This document shows positions 1 through 21,400 of a stretch of 64,000 nucleotides of DNA, one piece after another. The notes under the pieces were generated by a model. It had not been told where the DNA came from. It searched no databases and saw only the letters and a list, made by a program, of their open reading frames with translations. Both the position numbers and the translations under genes were made by a program. Origin of the DNA: Effrenium voratum (Eukaryota > Sar > Dinophyceae > Suessiales > Symbiodiniaceae); contig CAUJNA010000592.1 of NCBI GenBank assembly GCA_963377175.1, positions 39,563 to 103,562 of the forward strand, written 5' to 3'. The stretch's first letter is position 1. Each line of letters opens with the position of its first letter.

Positions 1-62
1 AACAGAGACCTTCGAAATTAAAATATTTAGTTTTAAAACTTTAGTTTTATAATATAGTATAT

Positions 63-161
63 ATGGAAGGTGTGGATAAACTATTTTTGAAAATTGATGA
101 AATAATGGAACAAAATAAACGCATTTATCAACTGTTAGAAAGTATGAAGAAACCAGCTTAA
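63..161 (+). CDS. Small coiled-coil-like ORF, 32 aa
   Basis: An ATG at 63 opens a 32-codon frame rich in Lys, Glu, Ile and Leu, with heptad-like spacing (IDEIMEQNKRIYQLLESM). It stops at 159-161. The sequence immediately after the stop, read one base back, continues as another open frame with the same composition, so this may be the first half of a longer gene broken by an indel. I do not recognise a family. It lies in the AT-rich island and converges on the integrase. Confidence 0.35.
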   Translation: MEGVDKLFLKIDEIMEQNKRIYQLLESMKKPA

Positions 162-334
162 ATAATATTAATAATTACCAACCAAAAGAAGTTGATAGAG
201 AGAGCACTGAATACAAGAATAAACGAAATGTATATATTAAAAAACTTAATGAAAAAGTCATTAAAGAACCTAAACAATCAAGTCTGGATTTCTACCAAGT
301 CAAGTATATTGAAGATACCAAGAAATATGTTTAA
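161..334 (+). pseudogene. Frame-shifted continuation of the small ORF
   Basis: From 161 the frame is open for 57 codons without its own clear start and ends with TAA at 332-334. It is rich in Asn, Lys, Tyr and Glu, as expected for coding sequence of this AT-rich element. It would be fused to the ORF at 63-161 by a one-base shift near 159-161. Its stop overlaps the integrase stop on the other strand, a compact tail-to-tail arrangement. It could equally be a remnant with no function. Confidence 0.3.
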
Positions 335-1257
335 TCATTAACTAACAAAATTTCGTGTCTCAGAAGTGGTTTGTTTATTCCTGCTACTCTGTAAGTTTTA
401 TTACCCATAATATCATATTCAATTTTATCAACATTGAATATCTTATTAGACCATTTAGAGTTATACTCTTTTCTGTCGGTGTAATTGCCCCTTTTCTTTT
501 GAAACACTTTTACCTTATCGTTCTCCTGTATTTTGGGATATTTTCTTTTGTTCTTTTCTCGTAGTTTCAGATTGACTTTTACATTTATTTCATTGTCGTC
601 CTTGTGTGCTTCGGTTGGTGTCATCCTTGTTGACGAGTGTAATGTGCTGTTATACTGTTTCAATGCTGGTGTTAAGGCATCGGTCCATTTCATATTGTTA
701 AACCTAGCTCTATCATGAATTTTGTTTTTCATTGTCCTAATAAAACGTTCGGCTACATTTGCGTGTGTCTTCGTTATTATGTGTTTGATACCTTCGCTGT
801 TGAAGAAATCCTGAACTTGGTTTTTGGTTGCAAATGCTCCATCATCATCAGAATACACGGACATCGGATAACCCATCTTTTTAAAACTTGCTCTTAGTGC
901 TTTTAGAACGTGCTCTCCGTCTCTTTCCTCCATCGGTATTACATCTGCTAATTTACTGAAGATGTCAATCACGACTAAAGCATACTGTGGAACGTTCTTG
1001 TCTTTAGCTAAAGGTGACATATGCATTATGTCTATTTGATATTCATACCTAGCAAACGGGGCGGTATAGGAATTAGTGCCTCTATAATTTTTGATTTGTT
1101 TATTTGGTTGTTTCTTTAAGAAAGACTTTACATCTTCTAATGTTATCGTTGGGTCTTCTTCCTTTGCCTTCTTGTGTGTTGCTTGTGTGCTTCCGAAACC
1201 CTCGTCTAAGTCATAATAGATGTTGCTGATTATTTGGTCTTTCGTTAATCTCGCCAT
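331..1257 (-). CDS. DDE (rve) integrase, Polinton/PLV type
   Basis: This is a retroviral-type integrase core of the kind carried by Polintons, virophages and Polinton-like viruses, which joins element ends to host DNA. The RNase-H-like core shows the expected acidic residues: the first Asp in YQIDIMHM, the second in YSDDDGAF, and the Glu in NVAERFIRTMK. Downstream comes an LHSSTRMTPTEA segment typical of the end of the core. The C-terminal basic, SH3-like region contains NDKVKVFQKK and YNSKWSNKIFNVDKI. I see no HHCC zinc motif at the N terminus. I chose the ATG at 1257 (MARLTKDQ) because the family homology begins there. An in-frame ATG at 1311 would add 18 residues. The gene is divergent from the ORF at 1359 and intact, with no frameshift. 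Confidence 0.9.
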   Translation of the reverse strand: MARLTKDQIISNIYYDLDEGFGSTQATHKKAKEEDPTITLEDVKSFLKKQPNKQIKNYRGTNSYTAPFARYEYQIDIMHMSPLAKDKNVPQYALVVIDIFSKLADVIPMEERDGEHVLKALRASFKKMGYPMSVYSDDDGAFATKNQVQDFFNSEGIKHIITKTHANVAERFIRTMKNKIHDRARFNNMKWTDALTPALKQYNSTLHSSTRMTPTEAHKDDNEINVKVNLKLREKNKRKYPKIQENDKVKVFQKKRGNYTDRKEYNSKWSNKIFNVDKIEYDIMGNKTYRVAGINKPLLRHEILLVND

Positions 1258-1311
1258 TATATTATTTGTTAGAAAATATTTTTTATCGATATAACCCCCA
1301 CCCCTTAACAT

Positions 1312-1358
1312 TAAAAAAAACTACTTAAAGAGAAAAAACCTTATATATTAAGAGAAAA
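1312..1358. promoter_or_regulatory. Divergent intergenic promoter region of the AT-rich island
   Basis: Fewer than 50 bases (about 100 from the favoured integrase start) separate the integrase and the ORF at 1359. The spacer is almost pure A/T, with TTATATATTAAG about 10-20 bases before the ATG at 1359. This is a plausible TATA-like or viral promoter, inferred only from position and composition. Confidence 0.3.
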
Positions 1359-1979
1359 ATGAGTGAGGGTAAAATGTCAGAGAATAATTTTATATTTGAG
1401 AATTGTGCTAGCTTACCTGCTGATGTATTAAAAGGTATCATTTCATATAAATTAGGGAGACCTGAGTATTTGAAACTAAAACATAATCATATTAAGACAT
1501 TAAAGAGAATACAACAACGATATAAAATAGACAGAACAGAAACAAAAAGAAAGACAAAGCGCTATACTGTTGAAGATGGTGATGATATAAAGAGACACGT
1601 AATTGAGTATTACATTTCAAGAAATATACCTTTAAGCATAAAAAGCATCAAAGATATAGTGTTTAATGAAAATGAAAACTTAGATTGTTTGTTAGATGGT
1701 ATTGAAACCGATAACGGTTATGAAGCAGTGATAATAGTTGAGGTAAATATGTTTGTAAGGTTTCATCATTTCAATTATGAAGACAACCATTTTAACACTT
1801 TTAGTTTTTATTTTCGTAGTGATGATGTTGTGGATAATATAACCATAGATAATATAGCCGATGTAATGAGAGCGGCGCATCAAACAATAAACAGTTGTAT
1901 TGATAGAGAAAGAAGTAGAATGAATTTTGGAGGAGTACAAAACATAAGGTTTAAACTAATTGTTGATGAACCTGTGTAA
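1359..1979 (+). CDS. Hypothetical protein of the AT-rich island, 206 aa
   Basis: This intact frame starts at an ATG preceded by an A-rich leader; a second in-frame Met lies at codon 6. The protein is mostly alpha/beta in character: a basic stretch (KIDRTETKRKTKRY) near residue 60, an acidic middle, and an aromatic segment (FVRFHHFNYEDNHFNTFSFYF) followed by IDNIADVMRAAHQTI near the C terminus. There is no signal peptide or membrane span. I do not recognise the family. Its composition and AT-rich codons match the integrase, and the two are divergently arranged, so it probably belongs to the same element. Confidence 0.6.
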   Translation: MSEGKMSENNFIFENCASLPADVLKGIISYKLGRPEYLKLKHNHIKTLKRIQQRYKIDRTETKRKTKRYTVEDGDDIKRHVIEYYISRNIPLSIKSIKDIVFNENENLDCLLDGIETDNGYEAVIIVEVNMFVRFHHFNYEDNHFNTFSFYFRSDDVVDNITIDNIADVMRAAHQTINSCIDRERSRMNFGGVQNIRFKLIVDEPV

Positions 1980-2219
1980 TTCATAACTAAACCATAATTA
2001 TATCATTTATACTCTTATATGTTATAATTATAGTGAACTTTTAATCTATAAACATTTCATTAAATGACAAACCACAACAACCGCCCAAAAGCCAACCCAT
2101 GAAACCACAAAAAGTGCTATCCTCTTTCAATCAATAAAACTAAAAGTTGAAATCTGGAACGAGACAGGGGACCAAATCATCAATTCGTTACCACATCCAT
2201 ATCGTTATTTCTTGGCCCC

Positions 2220-2324
2220 AGAATCAGCCTTTTAAAAACGGATAAGGTGGTACACGTGTTGAATTGTGAAATAAAAAACAGAACAGGCAACCATCAACCC
2301 CCACCCCCCTAGAATCAGCCTTTT
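2220..2324. repeat. 14-bp direct repeat pair at the composition boundary
   Basis: AGAATCAGCCTTTT occurs at 2220-2233 and again at 2311-2324, each preceded by a C-run. It lies within 200 bases of the end of the AT-rich island. It might be a target-site or recombination remnant, but no matching copy was seen on the far side of the island because the window starts inside it. Confidence 0.4.
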
Positions 2325-2621
2325 CTACATTTTTTTTGGGGGGGGGCGGGGTGGGAGTAGGTATAGCAACGTACCCTCGCTTTCTCCCTCTCTCTCCCTC
2401 TCTCTCTCTCGTGCCAGGTACTAGGTTCCCTTGATACACTCCGTAAAGGGAAGAAAACATTGATGTGTGTAAGTGCGTCTGCGCCTGTGTGGGCCCATAT
2501 GCATGCACAGCTACACTCTCTCTGCTTGTGTGCTTCAATCTACTAAATGATTGGAGGACCCCCAAAAACAAAAATCCCGTCGCACTAACCCCAAACAGCT
2601 GCTCTTAAAACTCAAGACGCC

Positions 2622-2746
2622 CATATGGCCATGTGTTGAAACCCCGCACCTCCAGTGACCATCCCAATCACCACTAAAACAGACTAAGATGGGTGGTGCA
2701 CCTACCCCAAAATGGGATCCCATTGGTTTTGACCCACTGCCATATG
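2622..2746. repeat. TIR element family A, copy 1
   Basis: A roughly 125-base element is bounded by CATATGGC on both sides in inverted orientation. The inverted ends extend imperfectly to a GGTCAAAACC core. The interior shares CCACTAAAA-AGACTAA-ATGGGTGGTGCACCTA with the copies at 14431, 39374 and 42003. It lies about 65 bases past the probable GC donor of the exon at 2.8-3.05 kb, inside an intron. It looks like a small non-autonomous inverted-repeat element. Confidence 0.65.
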
Positions 2747-2811
2747 CTGCAAAGGCGCTTCTTACTGCCGGAACCCCTGGCGGCCTATGCCCCCACGTCA
2801 CCCCCCCCCCC

Positions 2812-5800
2812 CCGTCACAAAGCGCGCCTGGAAGCGGATCTGCTCCACCAGGCGCCGGTTGGTGTCCTGCAGCGCCGCCACCGCCGCCACCAGCTCCTCC
2901 GTCGGCGGTGCGGCGGTGCGGCGCAGCGACGTCGGTGCTTTGGGTCGGTCTGCAAGGTCTACTCGGTTGCTCCACACCAACATCGTCTCCAAGAAGCCAC
3001 CAAGATTGCAACAACTGGACAGATCTCCCCTGCAGCACCCCCAAAACAAAGGGTGGCCAGATTTTTAGTCGGTTGCTTTCTGCTCCCCTGCTAAAAGTGT
3101 AACTTTTAGTGGTTTAGTGGAAATCTGATTGGTTGCCAAAGAGTTGAAGTCCTAACCTCCAAGCAAAATGCACCTCTGTCCAGGTGGAACAGCCGGCGCT
3201 CGACACACGATCGTTTTTCACTGCCAAGTGAGCCAAACGTTGAGAGAAACAGGGCTCGCGCCCCCGAGAAGCCGTAAACATTCGGATCCGAGCAAGCAGC
3301 GAAGAGCAAAGGGGCACGGAGGGGTTCGGTCTGAAATCAGTGAAATTGTGGATTTGTTGGTCCAGGCAGTTGCTTCCCTGGAGGTGTTCGAGCCTTTGGG
3401 AGATCCAGTGAGTGAGACTGAGGAACCAGGTGGTTGGTTTCTGTTCGGCTTCCCTTAAGACATCCAAACAGTGGCACCCCTCGCCCCAGGAACCTGGGAA
3501 AAAAAGGTTTGCCTTGGAGACCTTGACGCAAAATCAACAAACCAAAGGGTAAAAGCTGGACTGAGACGTGTGAGGTTGATGCCCCCTCGCCCATGTAGGG
3601 AACAAGCGTGCCCAACTCTTTGATGAATGGGTGAAGCCGGTGATTCCCGGTGGTTGCAAGCAAGCTTCAATGACGGGGCAAAGTTGCCACGGACCGAAAC
3701 GAGCAAGCTGATGCAATGCCGAAAAATTGAATAGTGCCTAATGCAGGGGTATCATGCCGCGAAATCTCAACTCTTACCACGATTGACTGCAGTGTGCGTG
3801 GCACGTATATGGTGCGCATGGCCAACTGAAACAGGCCCGTTACAGACAAGAAGTCCGAAGGGTGGAGGGGTACGGGGGGGAGGCCTTAAGGATTGCTGGC
3901 ACCCGCCTCCTGCTGCATGAATCTGCGCGAACGCGGTCAACACACAACGAAAGAGCGCGGGCAATCTTGAACCTTCTAAGGTTGCTCCCGCGTTGCTTTC
4001 TTGCCCCCCTCCCCCTGGCATCCTCGTGCTTCTGCGCCTGCCTCACCATCTCCCGGCTCAAGTTCTCGCAGCGCCTGCAACACGGCCGCTTGAAAAGCGG
4101 TTGGGCTGGTCAGATCATTTGCGGCAAATTTGTTTAGGGAAAACCACCCCCCGAAATGATCCGAATTTGGGGCAAATTGGTTTAGGAATTTAGGCATTTC
4201 TTTTGGGAGGGGTCCCAAATTCTCCCCCCCCCCCCCATTTTTTCGGGACACGCCACACGTCCGCGCACGTCGCCCGCAAGGGCCTCTGGCTCTCCTCCAG
4301 CGAGTGCACCGTGTCCCCGGCCGTCGACACCTCCAACTGCTCCCAGGCCAAGGCGCCAAGGCCCCGCGCAAGCTCTCGCACCTGTCGATGCCGTCGGGCC
4401 CCGCTCAGAATGACTTGAAGCTTCGCAAGAAACCGTGGGGAAAATTCGGGCGCCAACAAACTTTCTTGATATGGATCCATGTCACTATCACTCGTCCCTT
4501 TTTTGTTTGTGGCGCAAAATCCAGCAACTCCCCCAACCCCCAGGTGGGATGTAGCCATATAGCAACCCAATCCGTTGTTGGGGTCCATCCTCCTGTCCTT
4601 TGCCGCGCCTGGGCCAAGCTCTGGCCGCCGGCCGCGGCGCGCAGCCGCCGGAGCTGGGCTTCCAGCTGTTGGCAAATTCGGTTCCATGCCTCGGCCGCAT
4701 TCATGCAAGGGCTTTCCCTGCAAGCTCAAAAAGACTCACATGCAGAGACTCCATTCCGCGAGCCTGCATCATGAGTGACCATAACCCCAGGTTGCAAGGC
4801 AAAGACGAAACCCGTGGAATTAGGAAGGGCGGCAACTATGTGCTACTTTAGAAAGTGCACCTAACTTCAAAACCCTGCACATTTGGTGAGCCGTACAGTT
4901 GATACCTCGCACAAAGTGTTGACGCCTGGAATAGAACGACGCCTCCAGGTTGGCCACGTTTGCTCGCCATTTCGTCCCCTCCAGCACCGCGCTCCCATCT
5001 GCGACTCACCAAGGAAAAATGCATCTTGGCCGAGCGGCAGTGTGCGCGGCATCCAGCTCAGCTGAGACCTTCGCGAATTCGTGGCTCTCCCCGATGTCTG
5101 GCCGAACGCCATGCAGGTCTCGGAGGGCGAGCTCCATTGCACGCCATGCCTTCGGCTCACCGAGCTCTGGCTACCCGTAGGTTTCGTGGGCGATTGAAGG
5201 AACACATCCGTCCTTTAGACAGCAAAACGTGCGGGTTGGTTGAATGGAATTGCCTAAGTGCGAACATGTTCCAAAGCACCACCACTCGCCGTTCATGGCT
5301 TTGATGATCCATCTTTCGCGCATTGATCTGTCTCCAAAGCTGCAGGGCCACTGCTCAACCAGTTCCAAGGGCTCCGACAGGCCAGACCTCTAGACCAAGC
5401 GCGCGTGCGCTTGCTTTTTCAGGCAGGTCTGTGATGCGCAAGCCTCAGGCTCAACTCGGAGACTCGGCTTCTCTCGGCTTTCGAAAGCCACCCACCCGCC
5501 TTCCCGGATCTCGGGGCCCAAGTGCTTCCACGTCCTGTCCAAAAAAGGGCGCAGGGGGGTAGCACACCAAAAAACAACGTTCTTTTGTGGGATGGAGATC
5601 CATGGCCCCAAACCAAACATCCGCGGAAACGGCCCCTCGCGGCCAAGGCACATCTCATCCACCAGGCTCGCCTGCGCCGGGGTCAGCACCTCCCTCCAGG
5701 AGCCTCGGGGGACGGGGGGAGAAGGGCAAAAGCCGGGCCGTGCGCCACCCCTCGTTCCTCACATCGCGCCATTTCGCAGCGCAGCGATCTGGAAAGGTCG

Positions 5801-5977
5801 ATGGGAAAAACGGGTCACGCCCAAGCTTCTCCTGCTGCTTGCACTGCCTGCCATGCAGCGGTCCAATGCGAGCTGGATGCAGTGCTTTTTCCCTCGCCGC
5901 CGCTCAAGCACGCTTGAGTGCAAAGCCAGTGCCTTGCAAGGGCTCCTTCCAAGCTTGGTCAACTCCGCGATGATGAC
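2812..5977 (-). CDS. Unidentified multi-exon gene
   Basis: Several minus-strand stretches read as coherent exons with AG|G acceptors. The first starts at 5977 (VIIAELTKLGRSPCKALALH). Others lie near 5.70 kb (EVLTPAQASLVDEM), 5.50 kb (HLGPEIREGGWVAFESREK), 5.13 kb (MELALRDLHGVRPDIGESHE, GT donor), 4.97 kb (DGSAVLEGTKWRANVANLE), 4.70 kb (AEAWNRICQQLEAQLRRLRA), 4.45 kb (FLAKLQVILSGARRHRQVRE), 4.10 kb (AFQAAVLQALRELEPGD) and 3.0 kb (EELVAAVAALQDTNRRLVEQ). The later ones are helical and coiled-coil-like. I recognise no family. It may be more than one gene, or the tail of the AROM-type gene upstream. Exon limits and the overall model are guesses; the stretches themselves look protein-coding. Confidence 0.3.
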
Positions 5978-6098
5978 CTGACAAGGACAGCTACCTCTGT
6001 CAATGCCGCACCACAGGCCGCATCCCCCAACCTACAAGGCGAATGAAAAACAACAATTGCCTATCCCCTTGCGGTTTCCTATGGAAACAGCTGCAAAA

Positions 6099-17313
<11,215 letters not shown>

Positions 17314-17839
17314 CTGACAAGCACTGCGTTCATCCCTTTGCGCTGCATCTCTTCAAAGGGCTTGTCCGCACCAGCTTCAATGTTGCAAATTGCGCTTGTT
17401 ACACGGCTAGCACCACTGGTCTCAACGCAAAGGGCTCTCTCAAAAGCGGGCTGAGTCAAACCACGTCTGACAGGTCCAAGCCGGGCTACCACAGGAGAGC
17501 CAGCCATGCTCCCTGTGAGGCCGCGCTGGTTCCATGTGCGTGCCTACAAGTATTCTATGATGAGTCCGGCTGGCTGGTTGATGTATGCCTGGCATTCAAT
17601 GTTAGAAAGTGTCATGCAGGCAATAAGATGATCTGTTCAGCTTGTTGGACGAAAGCCTTGTGGCCCACCCTACATTGCAAAGCTTTGTTCCAGAAGGGCC
17701 ATGAAGCTTGAGCATCTATTCAGCTGCCAGTATCCCTGCGGCTGCCACGAAGGCCTCTTTTTCTATGGCGGGGTATGTAACGTGGAACTAGCAGGGGTCA
17801 GAAGTGGGTGTGGCTCAAGATTAAACAGGAGGGGTTACG

Positions 17840-17905
17840 CAGGTGTTGGTCCATGTTTCCACTTACCAGGGTTCCATTTTGGCACCGGTTTTTTTTGAGC
17901 CACAG
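17840..17905 (+). repeat. Dispersed repeat family B, copy 1
   Basis: ACGCAGGTGTTGGTCCATG, CCAGGGTTCCATTTTGG and ACCGGTTTTT match the reverse complement of 32020-32110. It lies in the roughly 1.1 kb between the dikinase stop (18405) and the first kinase exon (17313), where no coding exon is recognised. Confidence 0.55.
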
Positions 17906-18404
17906 CCAAGTGAACCTAATTGCAACAACAATTTGGAGTAATCCTGGGCTGCTTTTGACAAATGCCGGCCAATGACTCTCATTGCTCTCACCTCGGATGG
18001 GGGTCCGGCCAACCTGTCCAGCGCGAAAGTGGTTGGGATTGACACGGCCTCGGGATGCAGTTAGGGAACCCTGAAGGATTCCATGGCCTTGACCCTTAGT
18101 AAGACCTTTGGATAAAGGCTAACCTCATGTTATCCAGTGACGGACGTCCGGGCAAGTCTCAAGTCAAAGCTGCTGCAAAACTGGCTCGTGCAAACTTGGC
18201 GCGTGCCCCATTCTGTTCCAAAAGCGATGGATCGTTTAAAATACGTCTGTACCAAAGCTACAACAAAGCTACAAGCTGGCCCTGCAACGCTCTGCCAGAA
18301 GCTGGCAGAATGTTGAGGGCAAAATGTGAATGACACCGTGCACCACTGCACTCTGCGGGGCAAGGCCGGCCAGGCCGGAAAAAAGACATAACGCCGCAGC
18401 GCGC

Positions 18405-21400
18405 CTAGCCCACGATCGGCCGGGCCTGTACAAGATGGATTTCTCTGGAATCGCCCTCCAGCACGACACCCTCCATGTCCATGGGGACGCCATAACCTCC
18501 CAAGGTAGCAGCAAAAAGACGTAATCTAAGACGTTAAAACGACCAACCGTTTTTAACGCAGCCTTTCCCGCCTTTTTCGATGCCGGCAGCCACCTTGGCG
18601 ATGTCTTGCGCCATCTTCACCAGGTAGTTCCGGTCTGTGCTGAGCCTCTCCTTGGCGTAGTCGATGGGCACGCGCTGCAGCCCCCCAGGCATGTCCTGCA
18701 GCCCGTAAGAGAAGCTACCCAGCGCAGCGACGTGCACCTTAGATCAGGACACTGTTACAAACTCCCAAAAGCCCCCCACATAATGACAGAGCACTCACAA
18801 AAGAGGCCTGGAAAGGGACAGATTGTTTGTTTGGGTTGGTTGGGGCACTACACTCTTTCTGTGGAAGAAACGTATTGCAATAGCCCGCCTCATAAGGCGC
18901 CGCCTTCTGCACCACCAGCCGGTACGGGGTGCCAGGCTCGTTCGCGGACGCCAAGGTCTCGCCCAAGCCCACGCAGAGCTCTATGTACACTGCCTGATAC
19001 AGGACTCTTGTCAAAAAAAAAAAAAGTGCGGGGAAGGACTACATCGCCTTCCAAGCATGTACAAACAGCCAGGTTGAGAGCCGCCCGGGGCGCCATTCGT
19101 TGGAACATCTGGTGGGTCTCCGGCCTTGTCGTTCTTGGCCACGGCATCCTCCGAGAAGGCGATGAAGGCATAAGCGCGGCCAGCCAATGAGACCATGGGT
19201 TGCACCAGGACCCCCATAGCAATGCCATCGTACCTAGGGCCCTTGACCCCTGAAAACTCCATGGGTGGCTTCCCTCTGGCCCGTACCCCCCCCTAAATAC
19301 CCCCTCCCCCTCCGCAAAAGGCGCACCTCATGGCCAGGCACGCGGCTACCCCAATGCCAATGCGTGATTTTTTTTCTAAAAGCGCCGCGAGAAATGGACA
19401 AAACGAGCTGAGGTGCAAAGGCATGCCCGCCGCATGGCGGCTTTGTACCGCTCGCAGGGTAAACATGCTGCCCCAGACCTGCACGATGGCGCTCTGCAGC
19501 TTGGACTTGTCCTATGGGACGCGGGTGTTCAAACCAAGCATGTTAAGAGGAAAAGGATTTCAATCCCACCACCAGCCCAAAAGTAGACACCGCACCAGCT
19601 AATGCTTCAGTGCCAACTATATTCCAAAGTGATCTCAGAGGACCGCTCTGCGCCTCCGCGCTGACCACTGCGCGGATCAACAAAAACTACGAGTTTCACC
19701 ATGTCAAAAAAGAAACGACTTAGTTATTGACAAATTAGCAGTGCTCCATGGGTGTCCTTTTTGGGAAAATAGACGGCCCTGGTAGTTGATTGAACCACTT
19801 CAAGCAAATCAACCAAAAAGGACACCTATGGCAGTGCTTCTTTTCTCAAACAGTTTCCCAACCCCACGTCCTTGATCTCCACCCCCAGGACTGAGTCGTG
19901 CAGCCCGGCGCCCGACACCTTCTCTAGGTCCTCGCTGTTTGCGGAGGATCGCACCGCCACCCGCTCCGCCTCAAACGCTCCAAAGTCGACCGGCGAAAAA
20001 CTGGCCAATCATATGAACATTGTATCTAAATCGCACAACAAATAAAATTGGGCTTCCCTTGACTTAGCCTACAGAGTGGGTCACAAAAACAAAGGATCTT
20101 GATTGAAACCGAAACACGCCGCGTTTGCCGGTCTTTTGCTCGCATAAGCGTCAACGCAGGATGCATCCGGATGACCATGCTAATCAAGGGTAGGTGCCCG
20201 TGTCGTGGGGAATAAACACACGTTGGCTGTTCCACTGCTCTAAACGCCGGGCGTTATGCTAAACTAGAGATGCTTGCCAGTTGCGAGCATTCCCGTGTCA
20301 AGCCACGATGAGGGAAAGACAGAAGACGGTCATTGAGCAAAGGGAGCGAACCCTCCGTTCACGAGATTCCGCTTCAAACACCACAAAGTTGCGCGATTTG
20401 TGGATGCTTGAAGCGAATCGATTTCGTTTGGCTCAAAATCAGCGGCCTTCCCAAAAGGTTGGTTTCCTTTTGGTTCCCTTTCAAAACACCCAAAAACAAT
20501 CCCTCCCCCCCCCCCCCCCCACCACAAACAAACAAACATCACCCAGATTGGTTCCCCTGAGCCGTTCCCCTGAACGCGCCGGCCTTGGGCAAGCCGGCAG
20601 CCAGCGCGTCCACCACCGCCGCCGGCACCGCCAGCTTCTCCACCGTTGCGCGCACCGCCTGCGCTGCCGCGTCCACGTCCGAGCCGCCTTTGAGGGCCTG
20701 TGGGACGTGTTCAAAGGACATGGCTATACCCGCTATGGCACGAGGGGTTCAATTGAGGGGCGCCCCCCCAATTATGATTTTTTAAGTAGGGAGTACCTAT
20801 AAGCCACTGTTGTTCAAACTCAGATTTAAGCGGTGCCAGGGGGTGGTTGTTAAAACCTGTGCTCCACCCAGGCCTTGTCCAAGGCGGCCACCGCGGAGTC
20901 GAAGTCTGAGCCCTTCACCACGGCCTCAAGCAAGGGCGGGTTGAAAAACCTCCGCTTTTCCGCAATGTGCCTAGGTCCCACGTGCTACCGCAGCGGACAT
21001 GAGGCGTTTAAAAAATTTTGGCGCGGTCGCCGTGGCGATGCCAAACCAAACCAAGTGCGTGGCACGAACCCCCCTGCAGCGGGACCCTCCTCTCATCAAA
21101 CCCTCATCCCAAACACAACCCAAGGGGTCGCCCGAAGTCGGTCCCGCCACCGGCCGGCCCGAGCTTCGGCCCTGCAGCCCGCCTTCATGACCCCGAAGGG
21201 GATCGCCAGGCCCTTGGGCGCCTTAAAGCCCAGCTGCTGCGCCAGCTTCTCCAGCTTGCCGCTGGAGGCGGCCTTGCTGCCGGCCACCTGGGGCTTGTCT
21301 GCGATGGACACCTCGGAACATCGGATCGGCTTGGAACACTTCCGAGCTGCGCTTATTTGGGTCGGACGTGTTTCTGCGATGTTGGCAGGGCTGAGTGTCC

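Larger units (their letters stand above)
1..2160. mobile_element. AT-rich Polinton/PLV-like island (partial)
   Basis: The first two kilobases are strongly AT-rich with compact, intron-free ORFs on both strands, unlike the GC-rich, intron-broken DNA that follows. The segment holds a DDE integrase on the minus strand, a divergent 206-residue ORF, and a short ORF pair that converges on the integrase. This matches the gene style of Polinton-like viruses, virophages and Mavericks, which are common in protist genomes. No capsid, ATPase, protease or polymerase gene is visible, and the left side is cut by the window, so only one end is seen. I could not find a convincing terminal inverted repeat. Base composition changes near 2.1-2.2 kb. 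A misassembly or contaminant join at that point is the main alternative. Confidence 0.6.
2161..2800. other. Junction region without recognised gene
   Basis: Composition changes here from AT-rich to host-like. It contains a 14-base direct repeat AGAATCAGCCTTTT at 2220-2233 and 2311-2324, a G-run near 2338, and a CT-rich tract at 2385-2410. The right part holds the repeat listed at 2622-2746. I see no supported coding sequence. Confidence 0.5.

Noticed and set aside
355..897. Plus-strand small frames in the AT-rich island
   Set aside because: Antisense to the clearly conserved integrase.
1692..1940. Minus-strand 82-codon frame
   Set aside because: Antisense shadow of the 206-codon ORF; low-complexity Ile/Tyr composition.
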